Shown here one piece after another: positions 25,190-35,398 of a stretch of DNA of 64,000 bases. Below the pieces are notes generated by a model, which saw only the letters and a list, made by a program, of their open reading frames with translations, did not search any database and had not been told where the DNA came from. Both the position numbers and the translations under genes were made by a program. Each line of letters begins with the position of its first letter. Position 1 is the stretch's first letter. The DNA is from Kitasatospora viridis (GTDB lineage Bacteria > Actinomycetota > Actinomycetes > Streptomycetales > Streptomycetaceae). The stretch covers positions 744,001-808,000 of the forward strand of contig NZ_VIWT01000001.1 in assembly GCF_007829815.1 (NCBI RefSeq), read 5' to 3'.

Positions 25190-26371
25190 TCAGTAGACCG
25201 GCAGCTCCGGGTCCACCTGGGTCGCCCAGGCCAGCACGCCGCCCTGCAGGTGGCTGGCGTTGGCGAAGCCGGCCCGCTTGACGGCGGCCAGGGCCTCGGC
25301 GGACCGCACGCCCGACTTGCAGTGCAGCACGATCGGCTTGTGCTGCGGGAGTTCGGCCAGCGCCTCGCCGGAGAGGATGCGGTCCTTGGGGATCAGCACC
25401 GCGCCGTCGATGTGCACGATCTCCCACTCCCCCGGCTCGCGCACGTCGATCAGGGCGAGGTCCTCGCCCGCCGCCAGCATCGCGTGCAGTTCGCGGGCGG
25501 TGATGCTGGACTCGGCGGCGGCCTGCTGGGCCTCGGCGGAGACGGTGCCGCAGAAGGCCTCGTAGTCGATCAGTTCGGTGATCGGCTCGCGACCGGGGCG
25601 GGGGCGCAGCCGCATGGTCTGGTGGGTCATCGCCAGGGCGTCGTAGACCAGCAGCCGGCCGAGCAGCGGATCGCCGATCCCGCAGATCAGCTTGACCGCC
25701 TCGGTGACCATCACCGAGCCGATGGTCGCGCAGAGCACGCCGAGCACGCCGCCCTCGGCGCAGGACGGGACCATGCCGGGCGGCGGGGCCTCCGGGAAGA
25801 TGTCGCGGTAGTTGATGCCGCGCCCGTCCGGGGCGTCCTCCCAGAACACCGAGGCCTGGCCCTCGAAGCGGAAGATCGAGCCGTAGACGTAGGGCTTGCG
25901 GGCCAGCGCGGCGGCGTCGTTCACCAGGTAGCGGGTGGCGAAGTTGTCGGTGCCGTCCAGGATCAGGTCGTATTCGGAGAAAATCTCGACCGCATTGCCG
26001 GAGTCCAGGCGCAGTTCGTGCAGTCGCACCTCGACGGCGCTGTTGATCTCCCGGATCGCGTCCCGGGCGCTGTGCGCCTTGGGGCGGCCGACGTCCGACT
26101 CGCCGTGGATGACCTGGCGTTGAAGATTCGATGCCTCGACCGTGTCGAACTCGACAATTCCCAGCGTGCCGACACCCGCGGCGGCGAGATAGAGCAGCAC
26201 CGGCGAACCCAGCCCACCGGCCCCGATCACCAGCACTTTCGCATTGCGCAGGCGTTTCTGCCCGTCGACGCCGACCTGAGGAATGATCAGGTGCCGGCTG
26301 TAGCGCGAGACATCGTCCCTGCTCAACCCGGCTTCCGGCGCGACCAGCGGGGGCAGTGCTCCAGGCGACAC
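25190..26371 (-). CDS. moeZ: MoeZ-type adenylyltransferase/sulfurtransferase
   Basis: 393 residues from the GTG at 26371, with GAGGAG 5 bp upstream. The E1-like domain (about 15-260) has the ATP-binding VLVIGAGGLGSPVLLYLA and the catalytic Cys region in FCGTVSAE. The C-terminal rhodanese domain (about 295-390) carries the persulfide Cys in VLHCKSGVRSAEAL. Length and domain order match MoeZ, which activates the C-terminal Gly-Gly of MoaD/ThiS-type sulfur carriers and loads sulfur. One such carrier is encoded 2 kb away at 28361. MoeZ often serves several pathways, so this may be the housekeeping copy. Confidence 0.92.
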   Translation of the reverse strand: MSPGALPPLVAPEAGLSRDDVSRYSRHLIIPQVGVDGQKRLRNAKVLVIGAGGLGSPVLLYLAAAGVGTLGIVEFDTVEASNLQRQVIHGESDVGRPKAHSARDAIREINSAVEVRLHELRLDSGNAVEIFSEYDLILDGTDNFATRYLVNDAAALARKPYVYGSIFRFEGQASVFWEDAPDGRGINYRDIFPEAPPPGMVPSCAEGGVLGVLCATIGSVMVTEAVKLICGIGDPLLGRLLVYDALAMTHQTMRLRPRPGREPITELIDYEAFCGTVSAEAQQAAAESSITARELHAMLAAGEDLALIDVREPGEWEIVHIDGAVLIPKDRILSGEALAELPQHKPIVLHCKSGVRSAEALAAVKRAGFANASHLQGGVLAWATQVDPELPVY

Positions 26372-26550
26372 AATCGCTCCTCGACGGTCGACAACCCGCC
26401 ACACAATGGCCCTGGTTACCCGTCAGTGTCAATGCCCGCCGCCAATGCCCCGCGCGGCCCGGCCGGCCCCCTCCCGGACGGTCGTTGACCATTGCGCAGT
26501 GTTGCTGCAACATTGCACGCACTGATCAACTGCGGGGGAAGGCGCGACTG
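26372..26550. promoter_or_regulatory. Divergent promoter region of the putative biosynthetic cluster
   Basis: Rightward, TTGACC at 26485-26490 is followed after 17 bp by CAACAT (26508-26513), a plausible -35/-10 pair. A perfect 13-bp palindrome TGTTGC-T-GCAACA (26500-26512) overlaps that -10, as expected for a repressor site. No leftward promoter for moeZ is obvious. Confidence 0.45.
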
Positions 26551-28308
<1,758 letters not shown>

Positions 28309-28360
28309 CCCGGGACCCGTCGGCCGACCCGAGAACCCCAACCCGAGAGGCGCCAGAACC

Positions 28361-28627
28361 ATGATCGTCAAGGTCCGGGGCATCCTGCTCCGCTTCACCG
28401 ACTACCAGAACGAGATCGAGGTGGACGGCGGCACCGTCCGCGAGGGCCTGGCCGACCTGACGCAGCGCTACCCGGCGCTCGACGAGGTGCTGCGGGACCG
28501 CGAGGGCGCCGTCCGCGCCACCCACCTGATCGCGCTCAACGGCGAGCAGCTCACCCTGGAGGAGCTCGACCGGGAGGCCGGCGAGGACGACCGGGTGGAC
28601 ATCGTCACCGCGGTCTCCGGCGGCTGA
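28361..28627 (+). CDS. MoaD/ThiS-like sulfur-carrier protein
   Basis: 88 residues, ATG preceded by GAGAGGCG. Beta-grasp pattern: VKVRGILLRFTDYQNEIEVD, RYPALDEVLRD, HLIALNGEQLTLEEL and DDRVDIVTAVSGG. The C-terminal Gly-Gly is the site for adenylation and thiocarboxylate formation. It lies in a biosynthetic operon rather than beside molybdopterin or thiamine genes, so it may supply sulfur to this pathway with the MoeZ protein encoded across the divergent promoter. Co-option as a simple binding protein cannot be excluded. Confidence 0.85.
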   Translation: MIVKVRGILLRFTDYQNEIEVDGGTVREGLADLTQRYPALDEVLRDREGAVRATHLIALNGEQLTLEELDREAGEDDRVDIVTAVSGG

Positions 28628-28633
28628 CCCGCG

Positions 28634-29467
28634 ATGCCGCGCCGCAGCGCCTTCGAACTCGTGCTGGACGCCAGCCTGTTCACCCCGGTCCAGCTGCAGC
28701 CCGTGGCGGTCGGCCGGCTCGGCTTCCAGGCCGGCACCCGCTGGTTGCGCGACCACGTGGCCAGCCACCGCACCCTGGTGACCGAGCACAAGGTCGGACT
28801 GGTGCTCTGGTCCTGGCAGTTGGAGTACCTCGAACCGCTGCGCTTCGAGGACGCGGACCAGGTCGACGTCGAGGTCACCGGCCGGGTGCGCGGTCCGCGC
28901 GCCTCCCAGCTGGAGGTCGCGATGACCGTCACCGGCCCCGCCGGCGTCGCGGTGCGCACCACCGCGGCCTCGGTGCCGCTGCGGCTCAGCGGCGACCGGG
29001 CGCTCTCCGGCGCCCCGGCCCGGCTGCCCGAGGACCTGCTCGCCGGCTTCCCGGAGGACGAGGTCGAGCGCTCCTCCCACCTCTCCCGGGTGCCCGGCCT
29101 GACCGCCGCGCTGGAGCGCGCGGACGAGCCGCTCGGCCCGCCGGAGAGCCTGCCGGTGCGGATCCACCGGCACCACTGCGAGGTGGCCGACCAGTGGTAC
29201 TGGGCCGAGTCGCTGGGCTTCGCCGGCAGCGCCCGGGAGGAGTACGTGCGCAAGCACGGCCGCACCTCCCCCGTGCTGCGCCGCGCGCTGTCCGGCGGGC
29301 TGCACCGGCTGGACGTCACCTGGCTGCGGGCCGGCCAGCTCTGGGACGACCTGGTGGTGCGCACCACCGCCCACCGGCACGAGGACGGCCTGGCCTTCGT
29401 GCACCGGCTCGACCCGGCCGAGCCGGACGGCGGCGGCAGCTACGCGGTGGTGGTCGAGCAGATATGA
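28634..29467 (+). CDS. Double-hotdog thioesterase/dehydratase-like protein
   Basis: 277 residues, starting 6 bp after the sulfur-carrier stop and overlapping the next gene by 4 bp (ATGA). Two hotdog-like halves: WLRDHVASHRTLVTEHKVGL with LVLWSWQLEYLEPLRFEDA (about 35-75), and VRIHRHHCEVADQWYWAES with LHRLDVTWLRAGQLWDDLVV (about 175-250). This resembles acyl-ACP thioesterases and related hotdog enzymes. No single catalytic triad can be assigned by eye. It probably acts on the carrier-bound acyl chain, either releasing or shaping it. Confidence 0.6.
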   Translation: MPRRSAFELVLDASLFTPVQLQPVAVGRLGFQAGTRWLRDHVASHRTLVTEHKVGLVLWSWQLEYLEPLRFEDADQVDVEVTGRVRGPRASQLEVAMTVTGPAGVAVRTTAASVPLRLSGDRALSGAPARLPEDLLAGFPEDEVERSSHLSRVPGLTAALERADEPLGPPESLPVRIHRHHCEVADQWYWAESLGFAGSAREEYVRKHGRTSPVLRRALSGGLHRLDVTWLRAGQLWDDLVVRTTAHRHEDGLAFVHRLDPAEPDGGGSYAVVVEQI

Positions 29468-31179
29468 CGCTCCGTCAGAGAGCTTATGCCGCACCGGTGC
29501 TGACGGCCTCGGCGGACGCCGAGCGGGTCGAGCGGCTGCTCGGCTGCCCGTTCGACCCGGCCGGCGGGATGTCGCTGGTGGCCGCGCTGCAGGCCGACGA
29601 GACCGAGACCGAACCGGCGGCCGGTTACCGGGCGGCTTGGGCGGCCGGCCTGCACGAGTACCTGGTGCCGGTCGCCGAGGGCGGCCGGCTGGCCTCCTTC
29701 GAGTCGCTGCTGGGCGTGCTGCGGGCGATGTCCCGCCGTGACCTGGCGGTCGCCGTCGGCCTCGGCTCCACCTTCCTGGCCGCCACCCCGGTCTGGATCT
29801 GGGGCACCCCGGAGCAGCGGCAGCGGGTGGCCGAGCTGGTGCTGGACCGCCGCTGGGGCACCGCCGGGATCAGCGAGGACGCGGCCGGCAGCGACCTGCT
29901 GGCCACCGCCACCCGGGCCACCGCGACCGCCGACGGCTGGACCCTCTCCGGCCGCAAGTGGCTGGTCGGCAACGGCGCCCGCTCCGGCTTCGCGACCGTG
30001 CTGGCCGCCGCCGAGCCCTCCTTCGGGCTCTTCCTGCTGGACTTCGACCGGGTCGGCACGGACGGGGTGCGGCGGCTGCCCAAGGTCCGCACCCTGGGCC
30101 TGCGCGGCCACGACCTCAGCGGCTTCGAGCTGGACGGCTACCGGATCCCGTCCTCGGCCCGGCTCGGCCGACCCGGGCGGGGCGTCGAAATGGTCTCCGG
30201 GATGCTGCAGTTCACCCGGACCCTGGTCGGCGGCATGAGCCTGGGCGCGGCCGACACCGCGCTGCGGATCGCCCTGCGGCACGCCCGCGAGCGCCGGCTC
30301 TACGGCGGCACCGCGCTCGACCTGCCGCCGGTGCGCTCGCTGCTCGCCCGCGGCTTCGCCGACCTGCTGGCCGCCGAGTGCACCCAACTCACCGCGGCCC
30401 GCGGCCTGGACGTGGCCCGGCAGCGGATGCCGCTCTGGTCGGCGGTGGCCAAGTACCTGGTGCCGGCGCTCTGCCAGGACACCGTGACGGCGGCCGGCGA
30501 GGTGCTCAGCGCCCGCGCCTACCTGCGCGAGGGGGTGGCCGGCGGGGCGTTCCAGAAGATCGCCCGGGACGCCGCGATCACCCCGGTCTTCGAGGGCACC
30601 CAGCTGGTCCAGCTGGAGACGGTGCACGCCCAACTGGCCAGCGGTGCGCGCCGCCCGGGCACCGCACCGGAGCTGCCGGCGCAGCTGCTCTTCGCCTTCG
30701 GCGACCCGGTCGGCCCGTGGCGGCCGGCCGATCCGCGGCCCTCGCTCAGCTACGGCGGCACCGACGAGGTGGTCGGCCGGCTCGCCGAGGCGGTCGCCCT
30801 GCTGGCCGCCGAGGACCGCGAACTCGGCAGGCTGGCAGCACAGTTGCTCGTCGTGCGGGAGACCGACCGGGCCCTGCTGCCGCCCCGCCGCACCCCCGAG
30901 GCCTACGAGTGGGCCCGTCGGCACTGCCTGCTGCACGCGGCCGCCTGCTGCCTGCACACCTGGACCAGGCGCCGGGCCGCGCTCGGCCCGCTCGGCAGCG
31001 ACCCGGCCTGGCTCTCGGTGGCCCTGCGCCGGCTGCTGGAGCGGCTCGGCCGCCCCACCGCACCGGACCACGCGGCGGAGCACCGCCTGGTCCGCCTGCT
31101 CACCGAACTGGACGACGACGACCGGGCCTTCTCGCTGCTGCCGGTGCGGCTGGCGGCGCAGTACCGGGCCGGAAGCTAA
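29464..31179 (+). CDS. Acyl-CoA (acyl-ACP) dehydrogenase 1
   Basis: 571 residues; ATG at 29464 overlaps the preceding stop by 4 bp. FAD-binding beta region: GTAGISEDAAGSDLLATA and WTLSGRKWLVGNGARSG (about 135-180). The C-terminal helical domain has the catalytic Glu in TPVFEGTQLVQLE (about 380), as in medium-chain acyl-CoA dehydrogenases. An extra C-terminal helical part (about 400-571) makes it longer than the usual 380-400 residues. It introduces a 2,3-double bond; because the operon has an ACP and a FAAL, the substrate is probably acyl-ACP. Confidence 0.9.
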   Translation: MTLRQRAYAAPVLTASADAERVERLLGCPFDPAGGMSLVAALQADETETEPAAGYRAAWAAGLHEYLVPVAEGGRLASFESLLGVLRAMSRRDLAVAVGLGSTFLAATPVWIWGTPEQRQRVAELVLDRRWGTAGISEDAAGSDLLATATRATATADGWTLSGRKWLVGNGARSGFATVLAAAEPSFGLFLLDFDRVGTDGVRRLPKVRTLGLRGHDLSGFELDGYRIPSSARLGRPGRGVEMVSGMLQFTRTLVGGMSLGAADTALRIALRHARERRLYGGTALDLPPVRSLLARGFADLLAAECTQLTAARGLDVARQRMPLWSAVAKYLVPALCQDTVTAAGEVLSARAYLREGVAGGAFQKIARDAAITPVFEGTQLVQLETVHAQLASGARRPGTAPELPAQLLFAFGDPVGPWRPADPRPSLSYGGTDEVVGRLAEAVALLAAEDRELGRLAAQLLVVRETDRALLPPRRTPEAYEWARRHCLLHAAACCLHTWTRRRAALGPLGSDPAWLSVALRRLLERLGRPTAPDHAAEHRLVRLLTELDDDDRAFSLLPVRLAAQYRAGS

Positions 31180-31193
31180 CCGGAACCCCAGCC

Positions 31194-31499
31194 TTGGAGG
31201 CCATCATCACCACACACCACGACGCCGCCGCCACGCCGGTCGCTGCCGAGCCGGGTGCCGGCGAACCGGTCCGGGCCTGGCTGACCGCCCAGTTGGCCGC
31301 CCTGCTCGGGGTCGCCCCCGAGGCCGTGCCGTTCGAGCGCCCGCTCGGCGAGCTCGGCATCGACTCGCTGACCGCGGCCGAGTTCTCCGTCGAGGTCGAG
31401 GAGCGCACCGGGGTCAACGTGCCGCTGGAGCGCTTCCTCGGCGACCTGACGCTGACCGGCCTGATCGCCGAGCTGGAGTCCGGGCAGGTGCCCGCATGA
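31194..31499 (+). CDS. Acyl carrier protein
   Basis: About 98-101 residues. The phosphopantetheine-attachment serine lies in GELGIDSLTAAEFSVEVE, and the following helix reads RTGVNVPLERFLGDL. I list the TTG at 31194, the only standard start in frame before the domain, but it has only a weak GGAA upstream. A perfect GGAGG (31196-31200) sits inside that extension and points to an ATC codon at 31206, so a rare AUC start is possible. Its stop overlaps the next gene (ATGA). It probably carries the FAAL-activated acyl chain. Confidence 0.85.
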   Translation: MEAIITTHHDAAATPVAAEPGAGEPVRAWLTAQLAALLGVAPEAVPFERPLGELGIDSLTAAEFSVEVEERTGVNVPLERFLGDLTLTGLIAELESGQVPA

Positions 31500-33754
31500 C
31501 CGGGCGCAGGCACGCCACCGATGTGATGGACCGTCACATCGACGCCGACCGCGTCCTTTTGGAGGCCGAGGTCGAGCAGGTCCGCCGCGAGGCCCGACGC
31601 CGGTTCGCCGCCTTCGTACTGGACCACGCCAACCCGGGCACCGTCTTCCGCAACCGGCAGAAGCAGCCGCTGGACCCGGAGCTCTTCCGGCAGGCCGGCG
31701 AACTCGGGCTGATCGGCTTCTCGCTGCCCACCGAGGTCGGCGGCGAGGGCCGCGACAAGCTCGCCTGGGGCGTGGTCGTCGAGGAGCTCGCCCGGCTCTC
31801 GCTCGACCCCAACTTCGCGGTGCTGATCGACATCACGGTGGAGATCACCGAGCTGATCCTGTCCAGCGGCAAGCCCGAGCTGATCGACCGCTACGTCGCC
31901 GACCTGGTGGCCGGGCGCCGGTTCGGCGTGCAGGGCGCGTACGAGAGCCGCGACCCGTACGACTACCGCTCCACCGCCCGCCAGGAGGGCGACGAGTGGG
32001 TGCTCAACGGCGCCAAGCGGTTCGTCGCCGGGGCCCGGTTCGCCGACCTGTTCATCCTCTTCCTGCGCGACGAGACCTCCAACGACATGCTCGCCTTCGC
32101 GGTCGAGAAGGACGACCCCGGGGTCTCCGCCGTCCACCTGGAGACCATGGGCCTGCACGTGATGGGCCTGGGCCAGGTGCTGCTGCACGAGGTCCGGCTG
32201 CCGCACTGGCGCCTGGTCTGGCGGGCCGACGCGCTCAGCGAGCTCAACACCTACGCCCGGATCCGCCGCACCGTCACCGCCTGCGGCGTGCTCGGCGAAC
32301 TGGAGGGCATGATCGCGGCCAACGTCGAGGCGCTCGCCCCCCGGCGGCGCACCGGGCGCCGGGTGCTGGACTACCCCAACGTCGAGCGCTCGATCGGCGA
32401 GCTGCGCACCCTGCTGCAGACGGCCCGGGCCACCGTCTACCGGGCGCTGGACCACACCCGGGCCCCCGGCCGGGACCCGTACTTCGACGAGTACGCCACC
32501 GTCGCCAAGTACCACGCCTCCGAGTGCGCGGTGCGGGCCGGCGAGCTGCTGATGACCCTTCAGGGCGGCGAGAGCTACATGGCCGACTTCCCCTGGGAGC
32601 GGTTCATGCGGGACGTGCTCGGCCTGCTCGGCGGCCAGGGCTCGCAGGAGCTGCTGCTGATCCAGCTCGGCCAGCGCACCATCGTCGGGCTGGAGGGCGA
32701 CCGGGTCCGCGAGGAGGCGGCCGAGCGGGCCGTGGCCAAGCTCTGCGACGCCTGGTGGGCGCTGCACGCGGCCGCGCTCCCCGCCCCCTCGCCCGCCGCC
32801 GCGGCGGTCACCGCCGCCGCCAAGCCCACCGAGGCCGACCTGGACGGCCTGCCCGCCCTGCTCGACCGCGCGCACCAGCTGCTCGCCGAGGTGCGGGCCG
32901 GCCGGGTGCCCGAGCAGCTGCCGCCACCCCCGGCAGGCAAGCTGGCCCGGGCCGGCTGGGCGCTGCCGGTCTGCGTCGCCGCGCTGGCCACCGGGCTGCT
33001 GACCCGGCTGCTCGAACCGGCCACCCTGAGCGAGGCGGCCGACGAGCTGCCGAAGGCGTTCACCGAGGGCGTGCTGGAGGTGCTCACCGGCGCGGGGCTG
33101 GTCCGGCTGCGGCCGGACGGCCGGTACGCGACGGAGGCCGGCCTGGAGCGGGTGCTGATCGGCGGCCCGCGCAGCACCTCGTTCGCGGCCCGGCTGGACC
33201 GCGCCGTCAGCGGGGCGGCCGCGCTGCGCGCGGGCACGCCCCCCGAGCACGCCCCGGCCGGCACTGGCGGCGAGGCCCCGGCACTGGTGGACGCACTGGT
33301 CAACACGGTGCTCGGCCGCCTGGAGGGCCTGTCCGAGCAACTCGCCCGCCCGGACGCCCGGATCGGCTGCCTCGCCCGGGACGGGGGCGCCAGCGCCGCC
33401 GCGCTCTCCCGCCAACTCCCGCACCTGCCCGTGCTCACCACCCTCGCGGACGACCTGGCCCTCACCTGGCTGCCCACGGCCGGCCTCGACGACGCCGCCC
33501 TGCAGGCTGCCGTCACCACCGCGGCCGGTTCGCTGACCGCCGGCGGCTGGCTCGTGCTGCCGGTCGTCCAGCCGCCGAAGCGCCCGCTCGGCGCGGCGGT
33601 GGCCTCGCTGGACAGCGAGGTCTCCGGCGGCGCGGCCGCCCTGGCGGCCGACGCGCTGGACACCGCCCTGCGCGCGGCCGGCCTCGCCCACCTGCGCACC
33701 TTGTGGGAGGAGCCGTCGCTCGGCATCCGCCTGGTGGCGGCGCGGCGGCCCTGA
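31496..33754 (+). CDS. Acyl-CoA dehydrogenase fused to a degenerate methyltransferase-like domain
   Basis: 752 residues; starts at ATG 31496, overlapping the ACP stop. Residues 1 to about 420 are acyl-CoA dehydrogenase: GLIGFSLPTEVGGEGRDKLA, then RFGVQGAYESRDPYDYR and EWVLNGAKRFVAGARFADL. The usual FEGT catalytic-Glu motif is replaced by LLGGQGSQELLLIQLGQR; a Glu in the earlier helix (LSELNTYARIRRT) could be the base, as in isovaleryl-CoA dehydrogenase. Residues about 480-752 resemble O-methyltransferases: a winged dimerisation helix (LATGLLTRLLEPATLSEAA) and a Rossmann core, but the glycine-rich SAM motif is degraded to LARDGGASAAA. The fusion is unusual. Confidence 0.82.
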   Translation: MTGRRHATDVMDRHIDADRVLLEAEVEQVRREARRRFAAFVLDHANPGTVFRNRQKQPLDPELFRQAGELGLIGFSLPTEVGGEGRDKLAWGVVVEELARLSLDPNFAVLIDITVEITELILSSGKPELIDRYVADLVAGRRFGVQGAYESRDPYDYRSTARQEGDEWVLNGAKRFVAGARFADLFILFLRDETSNDMLAFAVEKDDPGVSAVHLETMGLHVMGLGQVLLHEVRLPHWRLVWRADALSELNTYARIRRTVTACGVLGELEGMIAANVEALAPRRRTGRRVLDYPNVERSIGELRTLLQTARATVYRALDHTRAPGRDPYFDEYATVAKYHASECAVRAGELLMTLQGGESYMADFPWERFMRDVLGLLGGQGSQELLLIQLGQRTIVGLEGDRVREEAAERAVAKLCDAWWALHAAALPAPSPAAAAVTAAAKPTEADLDGLPALLDRAHQLLAEVRAGRVPEQLPPPPAGKLARAGWALPVCVAALATGLLTRLLEPATLSEAADELPKAFTEGVLEVLTGAGLVRLRPDGRYATEAGLERVLIGGPRSTSFAARLDRAVSGAAALRAGTPPEHAPAGTGGEAPALVDALVNTVLGRLEGLSEQLARPDARIGCLARDGGASAAALSRQLPHLPVLTTLADDLALTWLPTAGLDDAALQAAVTTAAGSLTAGGWLVLPVVQPPKRPLGAAVASLDSEVSGGAAALAADALDTALRAAGLAHLRTLWEEPSLGIRLVAARRP

Positions 33755-33760
33755 GGCAGT

Positions 33761-33792
33761 GCCGGGTGCCGACCGGCCGGTCGGCACCCGGC
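33761..33792. terminator. Terminator of the FAAL operon
   Basis: A perfect 32-bp palindrome (half GCCGGGTGCCGACCGG) starts 7 bp after the last gene's stop. It closes the rightward operon that begins at 26551. Confidence 0.75.
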
Positions 33793-33795
33793 TTG

Positions 33796-33993
33796 CTAGA
33801 GCCCCCCGAACGGGAGGTGGTCCGCCACCGCGAGGGCGCGCACGAAGCAGCGCAGGCGGACGAGTTGGCGGGCGAGGGCGCGCACGGCGGCGGGCCGGCG
33901 GGGGGCGTAGGCGGCGGTCCACAGGGCGGGTACGTGATCCATGCCCAGCAGGATCCGGCGATCCGGTGCGGTCGGTCCAACAGATCGTTTCAC
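33796..33993 (-). CDS. Small hypothetical ORF divergent from LysR
   Basis: 65 residues from the GTG at 33993, or 48 from the ATG at 33942. The sequence ALWTAAYAPRRPAAVRALA is Arg/Ala-rich and shows no domain. AGGAA sits only 2-3 bp from the GTG, which is too close for good initiation. It may be a remnant of a gene once paired with the LysR regulator. Real expression is doubtful. Confidence 0.25.
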   Translation of the reverse strand: MKRSVGPTAPDRRILLGMDHVPALWTAAYAPRRPAAVRALARQLVRLRCFVRALAVADHLPFGGL

Positions 33994-33999
33994 TTCCTG

Positions 34000-34018
34000 C
34001 CATCGATAGAGTCGATGG
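34000..34018. promoter_or_regulatory. LysR-type operator dyad
   Basis: CCATCGA (34000-34006) and TCGATGG (34012-34018) form a perfect inverted repeat containing the T-N11-A pattern (TCGATAGAGTCGA), the usual LysR binding signature. It touches the LysR start codon at 34019, which fits autorepression. Confidence 0.55.
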
Positions 34019-34954
34019 ATGGAGATGCGTCAGCTCCGCCACTTCCTGGCGGTCGTCACCGAGGGCACCTTCACGGCCGCCGCCCGGTCGGAACTCATCG
34101 TGCAGTCGGCGCTCAGCACGTCCATCCGCAACCTGGAGCGCGAGTTGGGGGCGGACCTGTTCGACCGCACCGGCCGCCGCGTGGTGCTCACCGAGGCCGG
34201 GCGAGCGCTGCTGCCGCAGGCCCGGGCGCTGCTCGCGGGGGCCGAGGCGGCGCGGGAGGCCGTCGCGGCGGTGACCGGCCTGACCACCGGGCGGGTGGCC
34301 ATCGGCACCATCCAGACCCTCACCTGCGTGGACCTGCCCGCCGAGTTGGCGCTGTTCCACCGGCGTTGGCCCGGCATCCAGGTGTCGGTGCGCGACGCGC
34401 CGGTCGACGACCTGTACGCGGGCCTGCGCGCGGGCGAGCTGGACCTGGCCTACCTCGCCCCCGACGCCGCCGTACTCCCCGACGGCCTGGTCGAGTTCGC
34501 CTCCTGGCAGGAGGAGTTGGTGCTGATCACGGCCCCCGGGCACCCGCTCGCGCAGGCCGGCCGCACGTTCATCCGGGACCTCGGCCAGGAGTCCTTCATC
34601 GACTTCCGCGCGGGCACGGGCCTGGAGAGCGCCGTGCGCCGGCTCGCCGCCCACTGCGGCCTGGACCGCCGCATCACCTGCGACGTGACCCAGATCGGCA
34701 TGCTCGTGGACCTGGTGCGGGCCGGCATCGGCGTGGCCTTCGTCCCCCGCCGCATCGGCGAGGCCGCGGGCCTGCCGTGCGTCCGGATCCGCCAACCCGA
34801 GCCCGGCCGCACCATCGTCCTCACCGGCCGCGGGCCGAGCCTGCGGAACCCGGCGGCCTCGGCGCTGGTCGATCACCTCGTGCGCGCTCGGCCGAAGGCT
34901 GACACGCAAGAAGAGATCCCCGGAATGTCGCCGCCCGGATTCCGCTCTACGTGA
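34019..34954 (+). CDS. LysR-family transcriptional regulator
   Basis: 311 residues. Residues 1-60 form the winged helix-turn-helix (MRQLRHFLAVVTEGTFTAAA and SALSTSIRNLERELGADLF). The effector domain runs to about residue 292. The last ~16 residues (TQEEIPGMSPPGFRST) are read from DNA that also encodes the decayed P450 in another frame, so the native C-terminus has probably been replaced. A second ATG at 34025 is also possible. The original target gene may be lost. Confidence 0.88.
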   Translation: MEMRQLRHFLAVVTEGTFTAAARSELIVQSALSTSIRNLERELGADLFDRTGRRVVLTEAGRALLPQARALLAGAEAAREAVAAVTGLTTGRVAIGTIQTLTCVDLPAELALFHRRWPGIQVSVRDAPVDDLYAGLRAGELDLAYLAPDAAVLPDGLVEFASWQEELVLITAPGHPLAQAGRTFIRDLGQESFIDFRAGTGLESAVRRLAAHCGLDRRITCDVTQIGMLVDLVRAGIGVAFVPRRIGEAAGLPCVRIRQPEPGRTIVLTGRGPSLRNPAASALVDHLVRARPKADTQEEIPGMSPPGFRST

Positions 34955-35398
34955 TCTGCAAGATGATGGGTGTGCCCAGCGAGGACTGGGAGCACCTGTT
35001 CAAGCTGACGAGCGACGCCTTCGGCGCCGGTGACGCGCTCACCCGCCGGTTCGCCCACCTCGACATCATGAGCTACTTCGAGAAGCTGCAGTCGATCAAG
35101 GCGGCAGACCCGGGCGACGACCTGGTGAGCGTGCTGGCGACCGCCGAGATCGACGGCAAGCGGCTGAGCCCCGAACGGTCTTCAAGGACCCCGACACCTT
35201 CGACATCTCGCGCCAGCCCAACCGGCACCTGGCGCTGGGCTTCGGCGAGCACTTCTGCGTCGGCAGCATGCTCGCCCGGGTGGAACTCCGGCTTCTTTAC
35301 GCGGAGTTGCTGAACCGCAAGATCTCCGTCGAGTTCGACGGCGAGCCGACGCTGCTGAGCTCGATCGTCGTCAACGGGCCGGAGCCGAAGACCCGGGC
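34924..35398 (+). pseudogene. Decayed cytochrome P450
   Basis: Two pieces in different frames. The first (34924 to about 35175) reads VAARIPLYVICKMMGVPSED and later YFEKLQSIKAADPGDDLVSV, matching the P450 mid-region. The second (about 35178-35398) reads TVFKDPDTFDISRQPNRHLA and the heme-binding loop GFGEHFCVGSMLARVELR. The N-terminus is missing, and everything between the region before helix I and the post-ExxR loop is deleted at about 35175, where the frame also shifts. It cannot make a functional P450, although the heme loop itself is intact. Confidence 0.85.

Noticed and set aside
28361..28627. Sulfur carrier as a routine molybdopterin synthase subunit
   Set aside because: No other molybdopterin genes (moaA, moaC, moaE) are nearby and the gene is tightly packed in the FAAL operon; kept as a pathway-associated carrier with the caveat noted.
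31100..34909. 1269-residue open frame on the minus strand
   Set aside because: Antisense shadow of the ACP, second acyl-CoA dehydrogenase and LysR genes; no domain and no ribosome site.
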